From: an uncultured Bacteroidales bacterium
GTDB lineage: Bacteria; Bacteroidota; Bacteroidia; Bacteroidales; ML635J-15
DNA length: 64,000 bases
Direction: 5' to 3'
Assembly: GCA_905234755.1 (NCBI GenBank)
Contig: CAJOIT010000004.1
Coordinates: 180,771-244,770 of the forward strand
Made by a program: the position numbers and the translations under genes. The notes under the pieces are model-generated. The model did not search any database and had not been told where the DNA came from. It saw nothing but the letters and a program-made list of their open reading frames with translations. Below are positions 18,401 through 26,108 of the stretch, one piece after another. Position 1 is the stretch's first letter; the number at the start of each line of letters is the position of its first letter.

Positions 18401-18705
18401 TCGATGTTGACTCCCCACTCAAATTCGAGCGTTACAATGGAAAGGTTATCCTTCGAGGTGGAAAACAAGTTTTTAAGTCCATCGACGGAGTTAAGTGCAT
18501 TTTCGAGAATCTTGCTTATATTGGTTTCGATTTCGCTGGCGTTTGCACCCGGATATGTTGTCATAATGGTAACATACGGCGGGTCGATTTCGGGGAACTG
18601 GTCGATTGGCAGTCGCGACAGCGAGAACAAACCCATCACAATTACGGCGACAAAGATAAGTCCCGTAGTGATAGGTTTTTGTATTGCGGTTTTGTAGATA
18701 CTCAT
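15424..18705 (-). CDS. RND efflux pump permease (AcrB/HAE1 family)
   Basis: 1,093 aa. Twelve membrane segments in the usual 1+5+1+5 order are visible. The proton-relay pair is Asp409-Asp410 in GMVVDDAIVVLENI, and the large periplasmic loops have the RND repeat pattern. A Gly-rich stretch SSGGGGGMGNNN lies in the second porter domain. A short charged C-terminal tail (about 50 residues) extends past the last helix. Exports small molecules with the MFP adaptor and TolC-like channel encoded upstream. Second to last gene of the operon, 18 bases after the adaptor. Confidence 0.96.
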   Translation of the reverse strand: MSIYKTAIQKPITTGLIFVAVIVMGLFSLSRLPIDQFPEIDPPYVTIMTTYPGANASEIETNISKILENALNSVDGLKNLFSTSKDNLSIVTLEFEWGVNIDDVMNDIRSYVDLVYDNLPDGVSRPMIIKLNSSAMPIMQLGFTAEESYAGLDKILEDNVVNTLNRIDGIGNISLSGAPDRYVYVDLDPNQLDAYNLSVEVVGNAIAGNNLNLASGTVKMGKEQYQLRVESEYIESSEINNIVVTTTPDGKQVFVRDLATVRDTIKDLSLDERISILEDGQEVLGKEGVRLQISKQTGANTVEICKKVNEEMEKIMKILPPDIKCTVIRDGSIEIKNAIFGLADSIFYALLFVVLVVLVFLGNWRSTLIISLTIPISLIVSFIYLLMADSSLNIVSLASLTIAIGMVVDDAIVVLENITKHIERGSSPREAAIYATNEVWVSVIATTLVIVAVFVPLTMLTGMAGIMFKELGWIVTIVVCTSTATAITLIPMLCSKMLKANKFFVNKEEEKEYLAKQKKKIFSHKNTIGKLFDKIDLWYSKLLRVCLNHKLITMLIALAIFVVSLIPFTNGTIGTDFMQQQDNGNMSIKIELQRGTRIEETLKTARRIECRIHELIPETKVISTSAGSNDESSISALFSGTTNNKINMTVRTSKKYERKRTIFEMAEIIREELKSYPEIINYSVSTSSGGGGGMGNNNVSVEIYGYDFDETNILANELKHKFKELPSARDVTISREEDRAELQIVFDKEKLARHGLSTSQAAMYVRYRVNGMTAGFLKEDGEEYDIVVRLKEEFRNSLTDIEELTIMSPRGEKIKLSELAEISEYWCPPNIERKNRQRYLTVSVTPYNASLGDLAKDVQGVIDQTNIPLGISTRLGGSYETQQDTFKDMVTLALLIMMLVYIVMASQFESFSKPFIIMMSIPFAITGTILALLITGTTLDMMGALGLILLIGIVVKNGIVLVDYINLMRDRGYELKEAIALSGQSRLRPVLMTAFTTILGMVPMAMSTSEGSELWHGMGVVVIGGLTVSTFVTLIVVPVLYAIFSRKGERDDQAKLRKTFVFMDINNADYEYLDKEEENMEVVINQNEEPKND

Positions 18706-18723
18706 CGTCTTGTCCTTTCTGCT

Positions 18724-19755
18724 TTATTTGGAAATGTTAAGTTTTACGCCATCGACGAGTTTTGCCTGACCGACAACAACAAGTTCGTCGCCTTCCTTAA
18801 GTTCGTCTGATATGATTTCGATCTTGTCGTCGAAACGCTTGCCCATTTCAACAACAATGCGCTTTGCATAGCCGTCGTTGTTGATGAACACATACCTTTC
18901 GTTTGCACCTTGCAGTTTCAGTACCGACTGATATGGAACGATTATTGCTTCGATGTTGTTGAGGTCGATGTTTACGCTCATGTACATACCTGGGCGAAGT
19001 TCTTCCTTTGCGTTAGGAATCCTTACCTTTGCCTGGAATGTGTGGGTATTGGGGTCAATTGTCGGGTAGATGATTTCGATTGTTCCTTCGAAAGTGCGTC
19101 CCTTGTAGATGTCGGAACTGAGTTGAACTTTTGTTCCGGTCTTTATCATTGGGAAGTAGGCTTCGGGAATGTTTACTATTGCCTTCAGCGTGTTAATCTG
19201 TATCAATGTAAGTATTGGCATTCCGCTGTACAGTTCGCCCGACTCGAAGTTCTTTGCCGAAATTACACCCGAAAAATCTGCCTTTACATAAGTGTTCTTT
19301 TCGAGAAATTCAAGGTTCTCCTTTGTAAGGTCGTACTGCACTTTGGTCTGGTCGTAGGTCTGCTGCGATACGCTTCCGCTCTTTAGCAAGGCTTCTACAC
19401 GACCAAGTTCCTTTTCGAGGTTGGCAAACTGCAAACGAGTGGTTTTCAACTGCGTTTCGTCCATCTGCACAAGTGTCTGACCTTTGCTGACACGCGATGC
19501 CACATCAACATTTATCTTCTTTATGATACCTGTTACCGACGGCGAAATGTTCATAGTCTCGTATGGTTGCAACACTGCCGAAATGCTTATGCTCTTGGAG
19601 ATAGTCTCCTTTGCAAGTGTCTGTACCGAAACCAATTCCGTCTTTTCTTCCTGAACATTGGCAACATTTGTCTCTTCTTTCTTCTCTTTGCATCCAGTTG
19701 CCGTCAGCATCATTGCTGCGATTAAGGCAACACCTATCAAATTCTTTATATTCAT
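18724..19755 (-). CDS. RND periplasmic adaptor subunit, lipoprotein
   Basis: 343 aa. Lipobox TATGC (Cys22). The barrel-sandwich hybrid and alpha-hairpin (about 60-200; FSGVISAKNFESGELYSG) and beta-barrel (PGMYMSVNIDL) are typical of HlyD/AcrA membrane-fusion proteins. Bridges pump and outer-membrane channel in the periplasm. Nine bases from the tolC-like gene. Confidence 0.95.
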   Translation of the reverse strand: MNIKNLIGVALIAAMMLTATGCKEKKEETNVANVQEEKTELVSVQTLAKETISKSISISAVLQPYETMNISPSVTGIIKKINVDVASRVSKGQTLVQMDETQLKTTRLQFANLEKELGRVEALLKSGSVSQQTYDQTKVQYDLTKENLEFLEKNTYVKADFSGVISAKNFESGELYSGMPILTLIQINTLKAIVNIPEAYFPMIKTGTKVQLSSDIYKGRTFEGTIEIIYPTIDPNTHTFQAKVRIPNAKEELRPGMYMSVNIDLNNIEAIIVPYQSVLKLQGANERYVFINNDGYAKRIVVEMGKRFDDKIEIISDELKEGDELVVVGQAKLVDGVKLNISK

Positions 19756-19764
19756 TGTTTTGAC

Positions 19765-21063
19765 TTATTTTCTATTCAACAGTTGTTCAAATTCTATTTG
19801 TGCGTTCACGAGGTTCAGCACGGCCGAAATGTAGTTGCTCTGTGCCGAGATGATGTCGCTGCTTGCGGTTGTGAGTTCGAGGCTCGATGCCATTCCGTGT
19901 TCAAACTTGTTCGAAACATTGGTAAATACGCGTTCGGTGACTTCGAGGTTAAGTTTCTGAGCCTCGTAGGTTTCGTAGTTTGATGTCACATTGTACCTTA
20001 GCTGGCGTTCCTGAACAAGCAAGGCATCGCGAGTATTCTCGATGGTATTCTGAAACTCCTCGTAAGTAATCTTGGCCTGCTTTACATCCGACCAAGTCTT
20101 TCCGCTGCTCCAAATCGGAACATTTAATGTCAAGCCGATAAGGTTTGGCGGTGTCATATTGAAACCTTCCTTCTTGCCAAAGTAAGTTCTGCCTGAATAC
20201 TGGTAATATGCGCTCAATGTAGGAACATAGCCCATAATCTTGAGGTCAATCTGCTTTTTCAAAAGCTCAGAATTCTTTTGTAGCAACTGATAGTCGTAGT
20301 TGTTTTCAATGTTGAATGTTTCGTTCTGCAAAGCGAGAATTGCTTCGGGCTTCAAAATGTCGTCAACGGTTTGTGTGAGATTGAGTTTTGTATTCACACC
20401 GCAACCTAATTGCAAACGCATCGAGTTTTCAAGCATTTCGAGCGACCTGTTGGTGGAACTTATGCTTGTGCGAAGCGACAATACCTGAACCATCAGTTTG
20501 TCGGCATCGGTTTGCTCGGCAGCACCAACATCAACAGCATTTTGTGTTGTTTCGTGCAAGCTTTCAAGGTTTTCGAGACTACGCTCAAGCAATTCTGTTG
20601 TATTTTGCATTACCAGAATCGACATATAAACTTTAGCCACCTGATACCTTATTTCATCTTCCGACTGCTTTTTTGTAAGGTCGGAAAGGTCCTTTGACAT
20701 TTCTGCAAGTTGTACACCTATAATTTGTTGTCCCGAAAGTGCCATCGATGCTGTGATTCCGAGAGTTCCTGTTGCAGGCATCGATATTGGCATTCCGCCG
20801 AAATTCATTTCGTAGCCGCAGTAGTTTGAGTATCCGAGACTTGCGCTTACCTGCGGAAGCATTGATGCGATTGTTCCCCACTTGGCAGCTTCTGCCTTCT
20901 GAATCTCAAGACTTGAATTTTTCAATGTCTTGTTGTGCTCAACAGCATAGTCCTGTGCCGCTTTCAGGGATATTGATAACGAACCGCCGTCATCCTGTGA
21001 AAATGAATGTGTAACCGTTAAAAACAAAATTGCTGCGGTTATAAAAAACGCCTTCGTTTTCAT
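19765..21063 (-). CDS. TolC-family outer-membrane efflux protein
   Basis: 432 aa. Signal peptide about 1-22 (HSFSQ end). Two repeated OEP halves of long alpha-helices are seen; the Asn-rich helices (LKNSSLEIQKAEAA, NAVDVGAAEQTDADKL, FEHGMASSLELTTA) are the TolC hallmark. Forms the trimeric outer-membrane duct of the pump. Its start overlaps the TetR stop by 4 bases (ATGA), implying translational coupling. Confidence 0.94.
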   Translation of the reverse strand: MKTKAFFITAAILFLTVTHSFSQDDGGSLSISLKAAQDYAVEHNKTLKNSSLEIQKAEAAKWGTIASMLPQVSASLGYSNYCGYEMNFGGMPISMPATGTLGITASMALSGQQIIGVQLAEMSKDLSDLTKKQSEDEIRYQVAKVYMSILVMQNTTELLERSLENLESLHETTQNAVDVGAAEQTDADKLMVQVLSLRTSISSTNRSLEMLENSMRLQLGCGVNTKLNLTQTVDDILKPEAILALQNETFNIENNYDYQLLQKNSELLKKQIDLKIMGYVPTLSAYYQYSGRTYFGKKEGFNMTPPNLIGLTLNVPIWSSGKTWSDVKQAKITYEEFQNTIENTRDALLVQERQLRYNVTSNYETYEAQKLNLEVTERVFTNVSNKFEHGMASSLELTTASSDIISAQSNYISAVLNLVNAQIEFEQLLNRK

Positions 21064-21689
21064 TTGTTATCTTTGGTTTTTATGAGTTTCTTAATCTTTT
21101 CGTTAATTATTTCCTGTCCCTGCGGAGTTGAGATACCAATCAGCAACGGAATGGTAAGCGTGTTGTGGAACGCTACAGGCGGCTTGCTGCGGACAAAATC
21201 CCGATCCAGTTCACATGCTTGAACAACTTTCTGAATCATGTATATAAGTATTTCGGAATCAATCTCTTTCTTGAAATAATTTTCAATCTTTCCACGTTCA
21301 ATCAACTTGAAAAAGGTGCTGTAGGTTTCCTCAACAATCTTTTCGTATGCATTTGAATAGATTGCCGGATGATATTTCTTCAAGTCCTCAACGGTTTTAG
21401 GATTCGTCTTTGAGCTTGGATTATTCTGCACCTTGTGTTCTGCAATCTGGAATATCGCATCAAGAACATTATCGCTTTCAGCGATTATCTTTTTTATCTT
21501 TTCGTTCGCCTTATGCAGCTCATGTTGCATAACCTGCGTCACAAGGTCGTCCTTATCCTTGAAAATCTCGTAGAGTGTGCGCTTGGAAATCTTCAGGTCC
21601 ATCGAGATGCTATCCATGGTTACCAGCCTGATACCGTTGGTGTTAAACATCTTTGCAACCTCTTCGAGTATAGTTTCCTTTTCAATCAT
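21060..21689 (-). CDS. TetR/AcrR family regulator of the RND operon
   Basis: 209 aa. N-terminal HTH (about residues 20-58: GIRLVTMDSISMDLKISKRTLYEIFKDKDDLV) is the TetR DNA-binding domain. The ligand-binding C-terminal half is divergent, as usual. First gene of the efflux operon and overlapping tolC by 4 bases, so it probably represses its own operon and responds to a pump substrate (inference). A TAATTTCG variant -7 element lies at 21712-21719 on the minus strand. Confidence 0.92.
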   Translation of the reverse strand: MIEKETILEEVAKMFNTNGIRLVTMDSISMDLKISKRTLYEIFKDKDDLVTQVMQHELHKANEKIKKIIAESDNVLDAIFQIAEHKVQNNPSSKTNPKTVEDLKKYHPAIYSNAYEKIVEETYSTFFKLIERGKIENYFKKEIDSEILIYMIQKVVQACELDRDFVRSKPPVAFHNTLTIPLLIGISTPQGQEIINEKIKKLIKTKDNK

Positions 21690-21778
21690 AAATATACTAT
21701 TAAAGATGCCGCGAAATTAGGAAACTTTTTCATGCGAAAACTTTTCCTTCGGTTAAAGTTTTGTTAATACTGATAAGA

Positions 21779-22642
21779 CTACGATTGGGCTTCCAAATTC
21801 TCTGTTTCGGGGGCAACAGATTCCGCCTCTGTACTGGCTTTGCGCTTGGAAGCGCTATTATTTTCGTTCTTTTTGCGCAAATACGCAACAATGGTTCTCC
21901 TTAAATGCTCTCCATCCGACACCTTGTGGATTTTTCCGTTCTGTGCTACTGATATGTTTCCCGACTGCTCGGACACTATCACAACCAGCGCAGTCGAGTT
22001 TTCAGACATTCCCAAACCTGAACGGTGACGCAGACCATATTCATTAGGTAGGTTGGGATTCTGCGACACTGGAAGAATGCATTTTGCTGCAACAATCTTG
22101 TTTTTCTCGATTATCATTGCACCATCGTGAAGCGGAGCATTTTTGTAGAATATTGCCTTAATTAACTGAGTGTTAATGTCTGCATTTAATTTTTCGCCAG
22201 TTTGTATTATCGTTTGCAAAGAGGTTTCGCGTGCTATTACTATAAGTGCGCCTGTCTTTGTTTCTGCCATTTCGACACTTGCCTGAACAATGCTATCAAC
22301 TCCATCATGCGAAAAATCGCTGATTAGCTTCACCTTGCCAAGCAACGCTCCACGCTTCAAATACCTGTCGCCAAGCATAAGCAGGAACTGCCTGACTTCT
22401 TGCTGGAAAACAATAATAAGGACTATCACACCAACGCCAATTACTTGTCCCATAATGGATTCCAGAAGTTCCATCTTCAGCGCCTTCACAAGCAACCACA
22501 CAAAATATATGATTGCAATGCCGAAGAATATCTTCATTGCTGCCGTTCCCTTAATCAACTGGTAGAGTTTGTACAACAGGAATGCGACAATTAGAATGTC
22601 GATTACATCAATGACTGTAATATGTATCAGCGACAGCAACAC
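21779..22642 (-). CDS. cdaA: Diadenylate cyclase CdaA
   Basis: 287 aa read from GTG. Three N-terminal membrane helices (about 8-28, 34-52, 64-82) precede the DAC domain. Catalytic motifs DGA (173-175, APLHDGAMII) and RHR (205-207, GLRHRSGLGMSE) are both intact. Makes the second messenger c-di-AMP from two ATP at the inner membrane. The C-terminal tail (about 265-287) is Glu/Ala/Ser-rich and probably disordered. A single gene here, with a perfect promoter. Confidence 0.95.
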   Translation of the reverse strand: MLLSLIHITVIDVIDILIVAFLLYKLYQLIKGTAAMKIFFGIAIIYFVWLLVKALKMELLESIMGQVIGVGVIVLIIVFQQEVRQFLLMLGDRYLKRGALLGKVKLISDFSHDGVDSIVQASVEMAETKTGALIVIARETSLQTIIQTGEKLNADINTQLIKAIFYKNAPLHDGAMIIEKNKIVAAKCILPVSQNPNLPNEYGLRHRSGLGMSENSTALVVIVSEQSGNISVAQNGKIHKVSDGEHLRRTIVAYLRKKNENNSASKRKASTEAESVAPETENLEAQS

Positions 22643-22661
22643 CTTGTTATATATTATGGCG

Positions 22662-22692
22662 CAAAAGTAAAAAATATTTACGACTTAGCAAA
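22662..22692 (-). promoter_or_regulatory. Promoter of cdaA
   Basis: Minus strand TTTG (22689-22692), exactly 19 bases, TACTTTTG (22662-22669): perfect match to the Bacteroides consensus, about 20 bases before the GTG start. Confidence 0.75.
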
Positions 22693-22762
22693 GTCGAGCT
22701 AAAGCTTACGAATTAGGATTTTATAATGATAGATTTTGTGATAGGAAAGACTTGCCTACTGT

Positions 22763-23071
22763 CTATTTGGTTATTAGTTTTGATTTTAACAATCTGTCAA
22801 TTACAACAGTATCTTTTTCTATGTGAAATACATAATTCCATTTATGATTATGAGAAATCATGCGTCTTGCATGAGGATGTATTTCTTTTATTACAAGTGA
22901 TTGACTTTCATTTACGCAATTTGCAAATATCGATAGCGATTCCATTTCTTGTCCTATCATATCAAGATAACGATATGCAGCTTCCCGTGACATATTTTCA
23001 AAAAGGAAATTTGCAAGCTCGTTTACATCAACTTTTGCAGATGGAGCTACCTCAACCCTGTATATTTTCAT
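22763..23071 (-). CDS. RelE/ParE family toxin
   Basis: 102 aa. The MKIYRVEVAPSAKVDVNELANFL start and the C-terminal HNHKWNYVFHIEKDTVVIDRLL strand pattern are those of ParE/RelE-fold toxins. It follows a 52-aa antitoxin-like gene with a 20-base overlap, the usual order. Target (ribosome-bound mRNA or gyrase) cannot be told. Confidence 0.8.
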   Translation of the reverse strand: MKIYRVEVAPSAKVDVNELANFLFENMSREAAYRYLDMIGQEMESLSIFANCVNESQSLVIKEIHPHARRMISHNHKWNYVFHIEKDTVVIDRLLKSKLITK

Positions 23072-23210
23072 AGCGCTTATCCAATGCTTTCCTTACAAGA
23101 GCGATGTATTCATCAACCGTCATGTTTTCGTTCACATCTTTTTCGATAGATTTAGAACGGACATCGGGCTGATATTCAAGAACTGGCATAATATTTTTCT
23201 GCATTTCCAT
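23052..23210 (-). CDS. Antitoxin partner of the RelE/ParE toxin
   Basis: 52 aa from ATG at 23210; a longer reading from TTG was rejected because the promoter lies between the two. Short, charged protein with a C-terminal helix (TVDEYIALVRKALDKRYENI) of the kind that binds the toxin groove; the N-terminus is probably unstructured. Overlaps the toxin gene by 20 bases. Confidence 0.7.
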   Translation of the reverse strand: MEMQKNIMPVLEYQPDVRSKSIEKDVNENMTVDEYIALVRKALDKRYENIQG

Positions 23211-23240
23211 ATTTTTCTGTACATCATATTTATACAATGG

Positions 23241-23271
23241 CAAAAATAAGACATTTGGAGAAATTGGCAAA
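23241..23271 (-). promoter_or_regulatory. Promoter of the toxin-antitoxin pair
   Basis: Minus strand TTTG (23268-23271), exactly 19 bases, TATTTTTG (23241-23248), 30 bases before the antitoxin ATG. Perfect consensus match. Confidence 0.75.
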
Positions 23272-23539
23272 TATTTTTATTCTACAAATCATTATACCCT
23301 TCTCCGCTCAAGTCGCCATAAATAACAGCATAGCAATATAGCTCCATCATCGCCACCAGCGCAGTCTTTGCGGAAGCTATGATTTTCCGATGATTCGGAA
23401 CGAAGAATCATGAAAATCAAGCTGTCCGTAATCTCATACCAATAAAGAACCGACAGTCCATTTTTCAAAACATCAATTACTTTTCATTGAATCACATCTT
23501 AATCTCACAATTAGATTTACTGATTTCTTTAGAAAACAT
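23272..23539. other. Intergenic stretch without a recognised gene
   Basis: About 270 bases between the TA promoter and the helicase promoter. The minus strand has a start-less open frame from about 23480 to a stop at 23292. Its composition (LRSESSENHSFRKDC) looks protein-like but no family is recognised; it may be a gene relic. Confidence 0.3.
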
Positions 23540-23547
23540 TACTTTTG
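23540..23547 (+). promoter_or_regulatory. -7 element of the Pif1-like helicase
   Basis: TACTTTTG fully matches TAnnTTTG, 19 bases before the ATG. The -33 is weak (TTTA at 23516-23519). Confidence 0.5.
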
Positions 23548-23566
23548 CCAACGATATTCGAAACAA

Positions 23567-26080
23567 ATGGAAGCCATTGACAAAAACATAAAGTTAGCCT
23601 ACGACCTGATAAAGTTTACTGGCAAGTCGGTGTTTCTCACTGGCAAGGCTGGCACTGGCAAGACAACTTTCCTGAAAAGCCTGCCTAGCATGACTCGTAA
23701 ACGCATGGTGGTTGTCGCTCCTACTGGTGTCGCTGCCCTTAACGCAGGTGGAGTTACAATAAATTCGATGTTCCAGCTTCCGTTTACCCCATTTATCCCC
23801 GAAGATGCCGACCTCGCATTTGTCAACAAGGACAGCGATGGAAACCCAATTCGCGAACAATATCGCCTCAGTGGAAACAAAATAAAAGTATTGCGCTCAC
23901 TCGACCTGCTTGTTATTGACGAAATCAGCATGGTGCGTTCCGACTTGCTTGATGCTGTCGACAGCGTACTCAGGCATTACCGCCGGTCATCATTGCCGTT
24001 TGGGGGAGTGCAACTGCTAATGATTGGCGACCTGTACCAGCTTACGCCTGTGGTGAAGGAGGACGAATGGAAAATCATCAGCAAGTTTTACCGCTCGCCA
24101 TATTTTTTCGACAGCAACGCCTTGAAGAAAGTGGATTATGTTACAGTAGAACTTACGCACATTTTCAGACAGCGAGACGAGGTTTTTGTATCCATTCTCA
24201 ACGAAATACGAACAAACACGCTTACTCGTGAATCGCTTGCCGTACTGAACAGCCGCGTTTCGGATGCCGACGATGACGACAGCATCCGCCTGACAACCCA
24301 CAATAACGATGCTAGTGCAATAAACGGCTCTAAATTAGAGGCATTGGAAGGAGAAGAATATCAGTTTACTGCCGACATTCGTGACAATTTTCCGCCTTAC
24401 ATGTATCCGACCGATGAAACGCTCACACTGAAAGTTGGTGCGCAGGTCATGTTCATAAAGAACGACTCTTCGCCTGCAAAACTTTTCTATAATGGGAAAA
24501 TTGGCAGGATAACCGAAATTGATGGGCAAAAAATCGAGGTGCTATGCAAAGGCGACTATGCTCCGATAGAAGTCAAGCGAGAACTATGGGAAAATGTTCA
24601 GTACTCTGTCAACAGCGAAACAAACGAGATAGAGCAAAATGTAATTGGTGAATTTGAACAATATCCACTGAGGCTGGCATGGGCAATAACTGTGCATAAA
24701 AGCCAAGGGCTTACATTCGACAAGGCAATCATTGATGTGCATGCGGCTTTCGCTTTCGGACAGGTGTATGTGGCGTTGAGCCGATGCCGTTCTCTAAATG
24801 GGCTGACACTGAAAACAGCCATATCGCCACACTTAATAAAGTCTGACACCGATGTTATAACATTCTGCGACAATGCCCGACAGAATCAACCCGATGAAAA
24901 ACGACTAAATTCGTATGTGGTATCGTTCCAACGCGACATTTTGCTTAAAATCTTTGATTTCAACTTATTGCAAAAGCAACTGGCGGATGTTCGCAAGGTT
25001 TACATGACAAATTTCAACAAGTTCAACCCTGAATATTCGCAAAGGATTCTTGATGTCGTGCAACAGTTCGATTCCCAGATTTTTGATGTGAACAAGAAAT
25101 TTGTGGTGCAACTGTGGAAATTATTTTCCGCATCGCCAGATGTACAACTGAAGGACGATGAATATTTGCAGCAGAGGATTTCAAAGGCATCGGAATATTT
25201 CTTTGCCAAACTTGGCGAAACCATTGGAGAACCTTTTTCGCAGATGCTTTTTGAATCAGACAACAAGGAAGTCGACGAAGAAATGAAGTCGGCTCTCGAA
25301 GCATTGGAACTCGAATACAACCGTAAACGCAATGTCCTTGAAAAGACCATTGATGGCTTTTCTACCGAAATGTACCTACGTATCATTTCCGACACCGATG
25401 ACAAGTTTTCTCCGACATTTAGCCGCAAGTCGCGCACATCGTATTCGATACCTGGCACACGCAAGGAACTGTTTGCCTCGCTTAATGCATGGCGCAAGTC
25501 GGTTGCCGATGAGTTCGACATGCCCATTTACTATGTCCTACCGCAGAAGTCGCTTGTTGACATAATAGAAAAGTTGCCGCGTAACGCGAAGTCGCTGAGC
25601 AAGATAAAAGGTATTGGTGCGAAAAAGGTTGCAGCCTACGGCAACGAGATTCTGAATATAATTAACGACTACTGCCGCGCCAACGACATTAAGGACGAAT
25701 CCACCTTACCAGAACTTCAAGAAGTTCCAGATGCAGAGACTGTTAAGAAGAAAAAGGAAAAGAAGGAGAAGGCGCCCAAAGTTGACACATACAGGAAATC
25801 ATTGGAAATGTTCCGACAGGGAATGACTGTGGATGAAATTGCCAAGGAGCGTTCGCTTGTCGCATCAACGATACACTCCCATTTGCTTAGGTTTATTTCC
25901 ACAGGCGAAATTCAACCCGAGGAACTTGTCGGCAAGGAAAAATTTACCGAAATCATGAACTACCTTGAAGCCCATGGCCAGTATGAAAACATAACTCAAC
26001 TTTACGCTGATGCCGATGGCAGATTCACATACAATGAACTTCGTGTCGGACTAATGTTTTTGGAGAGGATGGGGAAATAA
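23567..26080 (+). CDS. Pif1-like DNA helicase with HRDC and HTH domains
   Basis: 837 aa. Walker A GKAGTGKTT (26-34), then APTGVAALNAGG and Walker B LLVIDEISMV. A UvrD_C_2-like helicase end carries VHKSQGLTFDKAIIDV and YVALSRCRSL. An HRDC domain follows near 628-705 (PLP-like VLPQKSLVDIIEKLP, then IKGIGAKKVAAYG). After a Lys/Glu linker, an HTH_40-like domain (about 738-795, GMTVDEIAKERSLVASTIHSHL) ends the protein. This chain combines a SF1B helicase with parts usually found at the C-terminus of RecQ. Probably acts in replication-fork or G-quadruplex maintenance. Single gene. Confidence 0.9.
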   Translation: MEAIDKNIKLAYDLIKFTGKSVFLTGKAGTGKTTFLKSLPSMTRKRMVVVAPTGVAALNAGGVTINSMFQLPFTPFIPEDADLAFVNKDSDGNPIREQYRLSGNKIKVLRSLDLLVIDEISMVRSDLLDAVDSVLRHYRRSSLPFGGVQLLMIGDLYQLTPVVKEDEWKIISKFYRSPYFFDSNALKKVDYVTVELTHIFRQRDEVFVSILNEIRTNTLTRESLAVLNSRVSDADDDDSIRLTTHNNDASAINGSKLEALEGEEYQFTADIRDNFPPYMYPTDETLTLKVGAQVMFIKNDSSPAKLFYNGKIGRITEIDGQKIEVLCKGDYAPIEVKRELWENVQYSVNSETNEIEQNVIGEFEQYPLRLAWAITVHKSQGLTFDKAIIDVHAAFAFGQVYVALSRCRSLNGLTLKTAISPHLIKSDTDVITFCDNARQNQPDEKRLNSYVVSFQRDILLKIFDFNLLQKQLADVRKVYMTNFNKFNPEYSQRILDVVQQFDSQIFDVNKKFVVQLWKLFSASPDVQLKDDEYLQQRISKASEYFFAKLGETIGEPFSQMLFESDNKEVDEEMKSALEALELEYNRKRNVLEKTIDGFSTEMYLRIISDTDDKFSPTFSRKSRTSYSIPGTRKELFASLNAWRKSVADEFDMPIYYVLPQKSLVDIIEKLPRNAKSLSKIKGIGAKKVAAYGNEILNIINDYCRANDIKDESTLPELQEVPDAETVKKKKEKKEKAPKVDTYRKSLEMFRQGMTVDEIAKERSLVASTIHSHLLRFISTGEIQPEELVGKEKFTEIMNYLEAHGQYENITQLYADADGRFTYNELRVGLMFLERMGK

Positions 26081-26108
26081 CTTTCATGAGGAAGGTTTTG
26101 TGTTCGTT

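Noticed and set aside
23052..23270. Longer 72-aa reading of the antitoxin
   Set aside because: The start would be TTG inside the -33 box of a perfect promoter; ATG at 23210 fits better.
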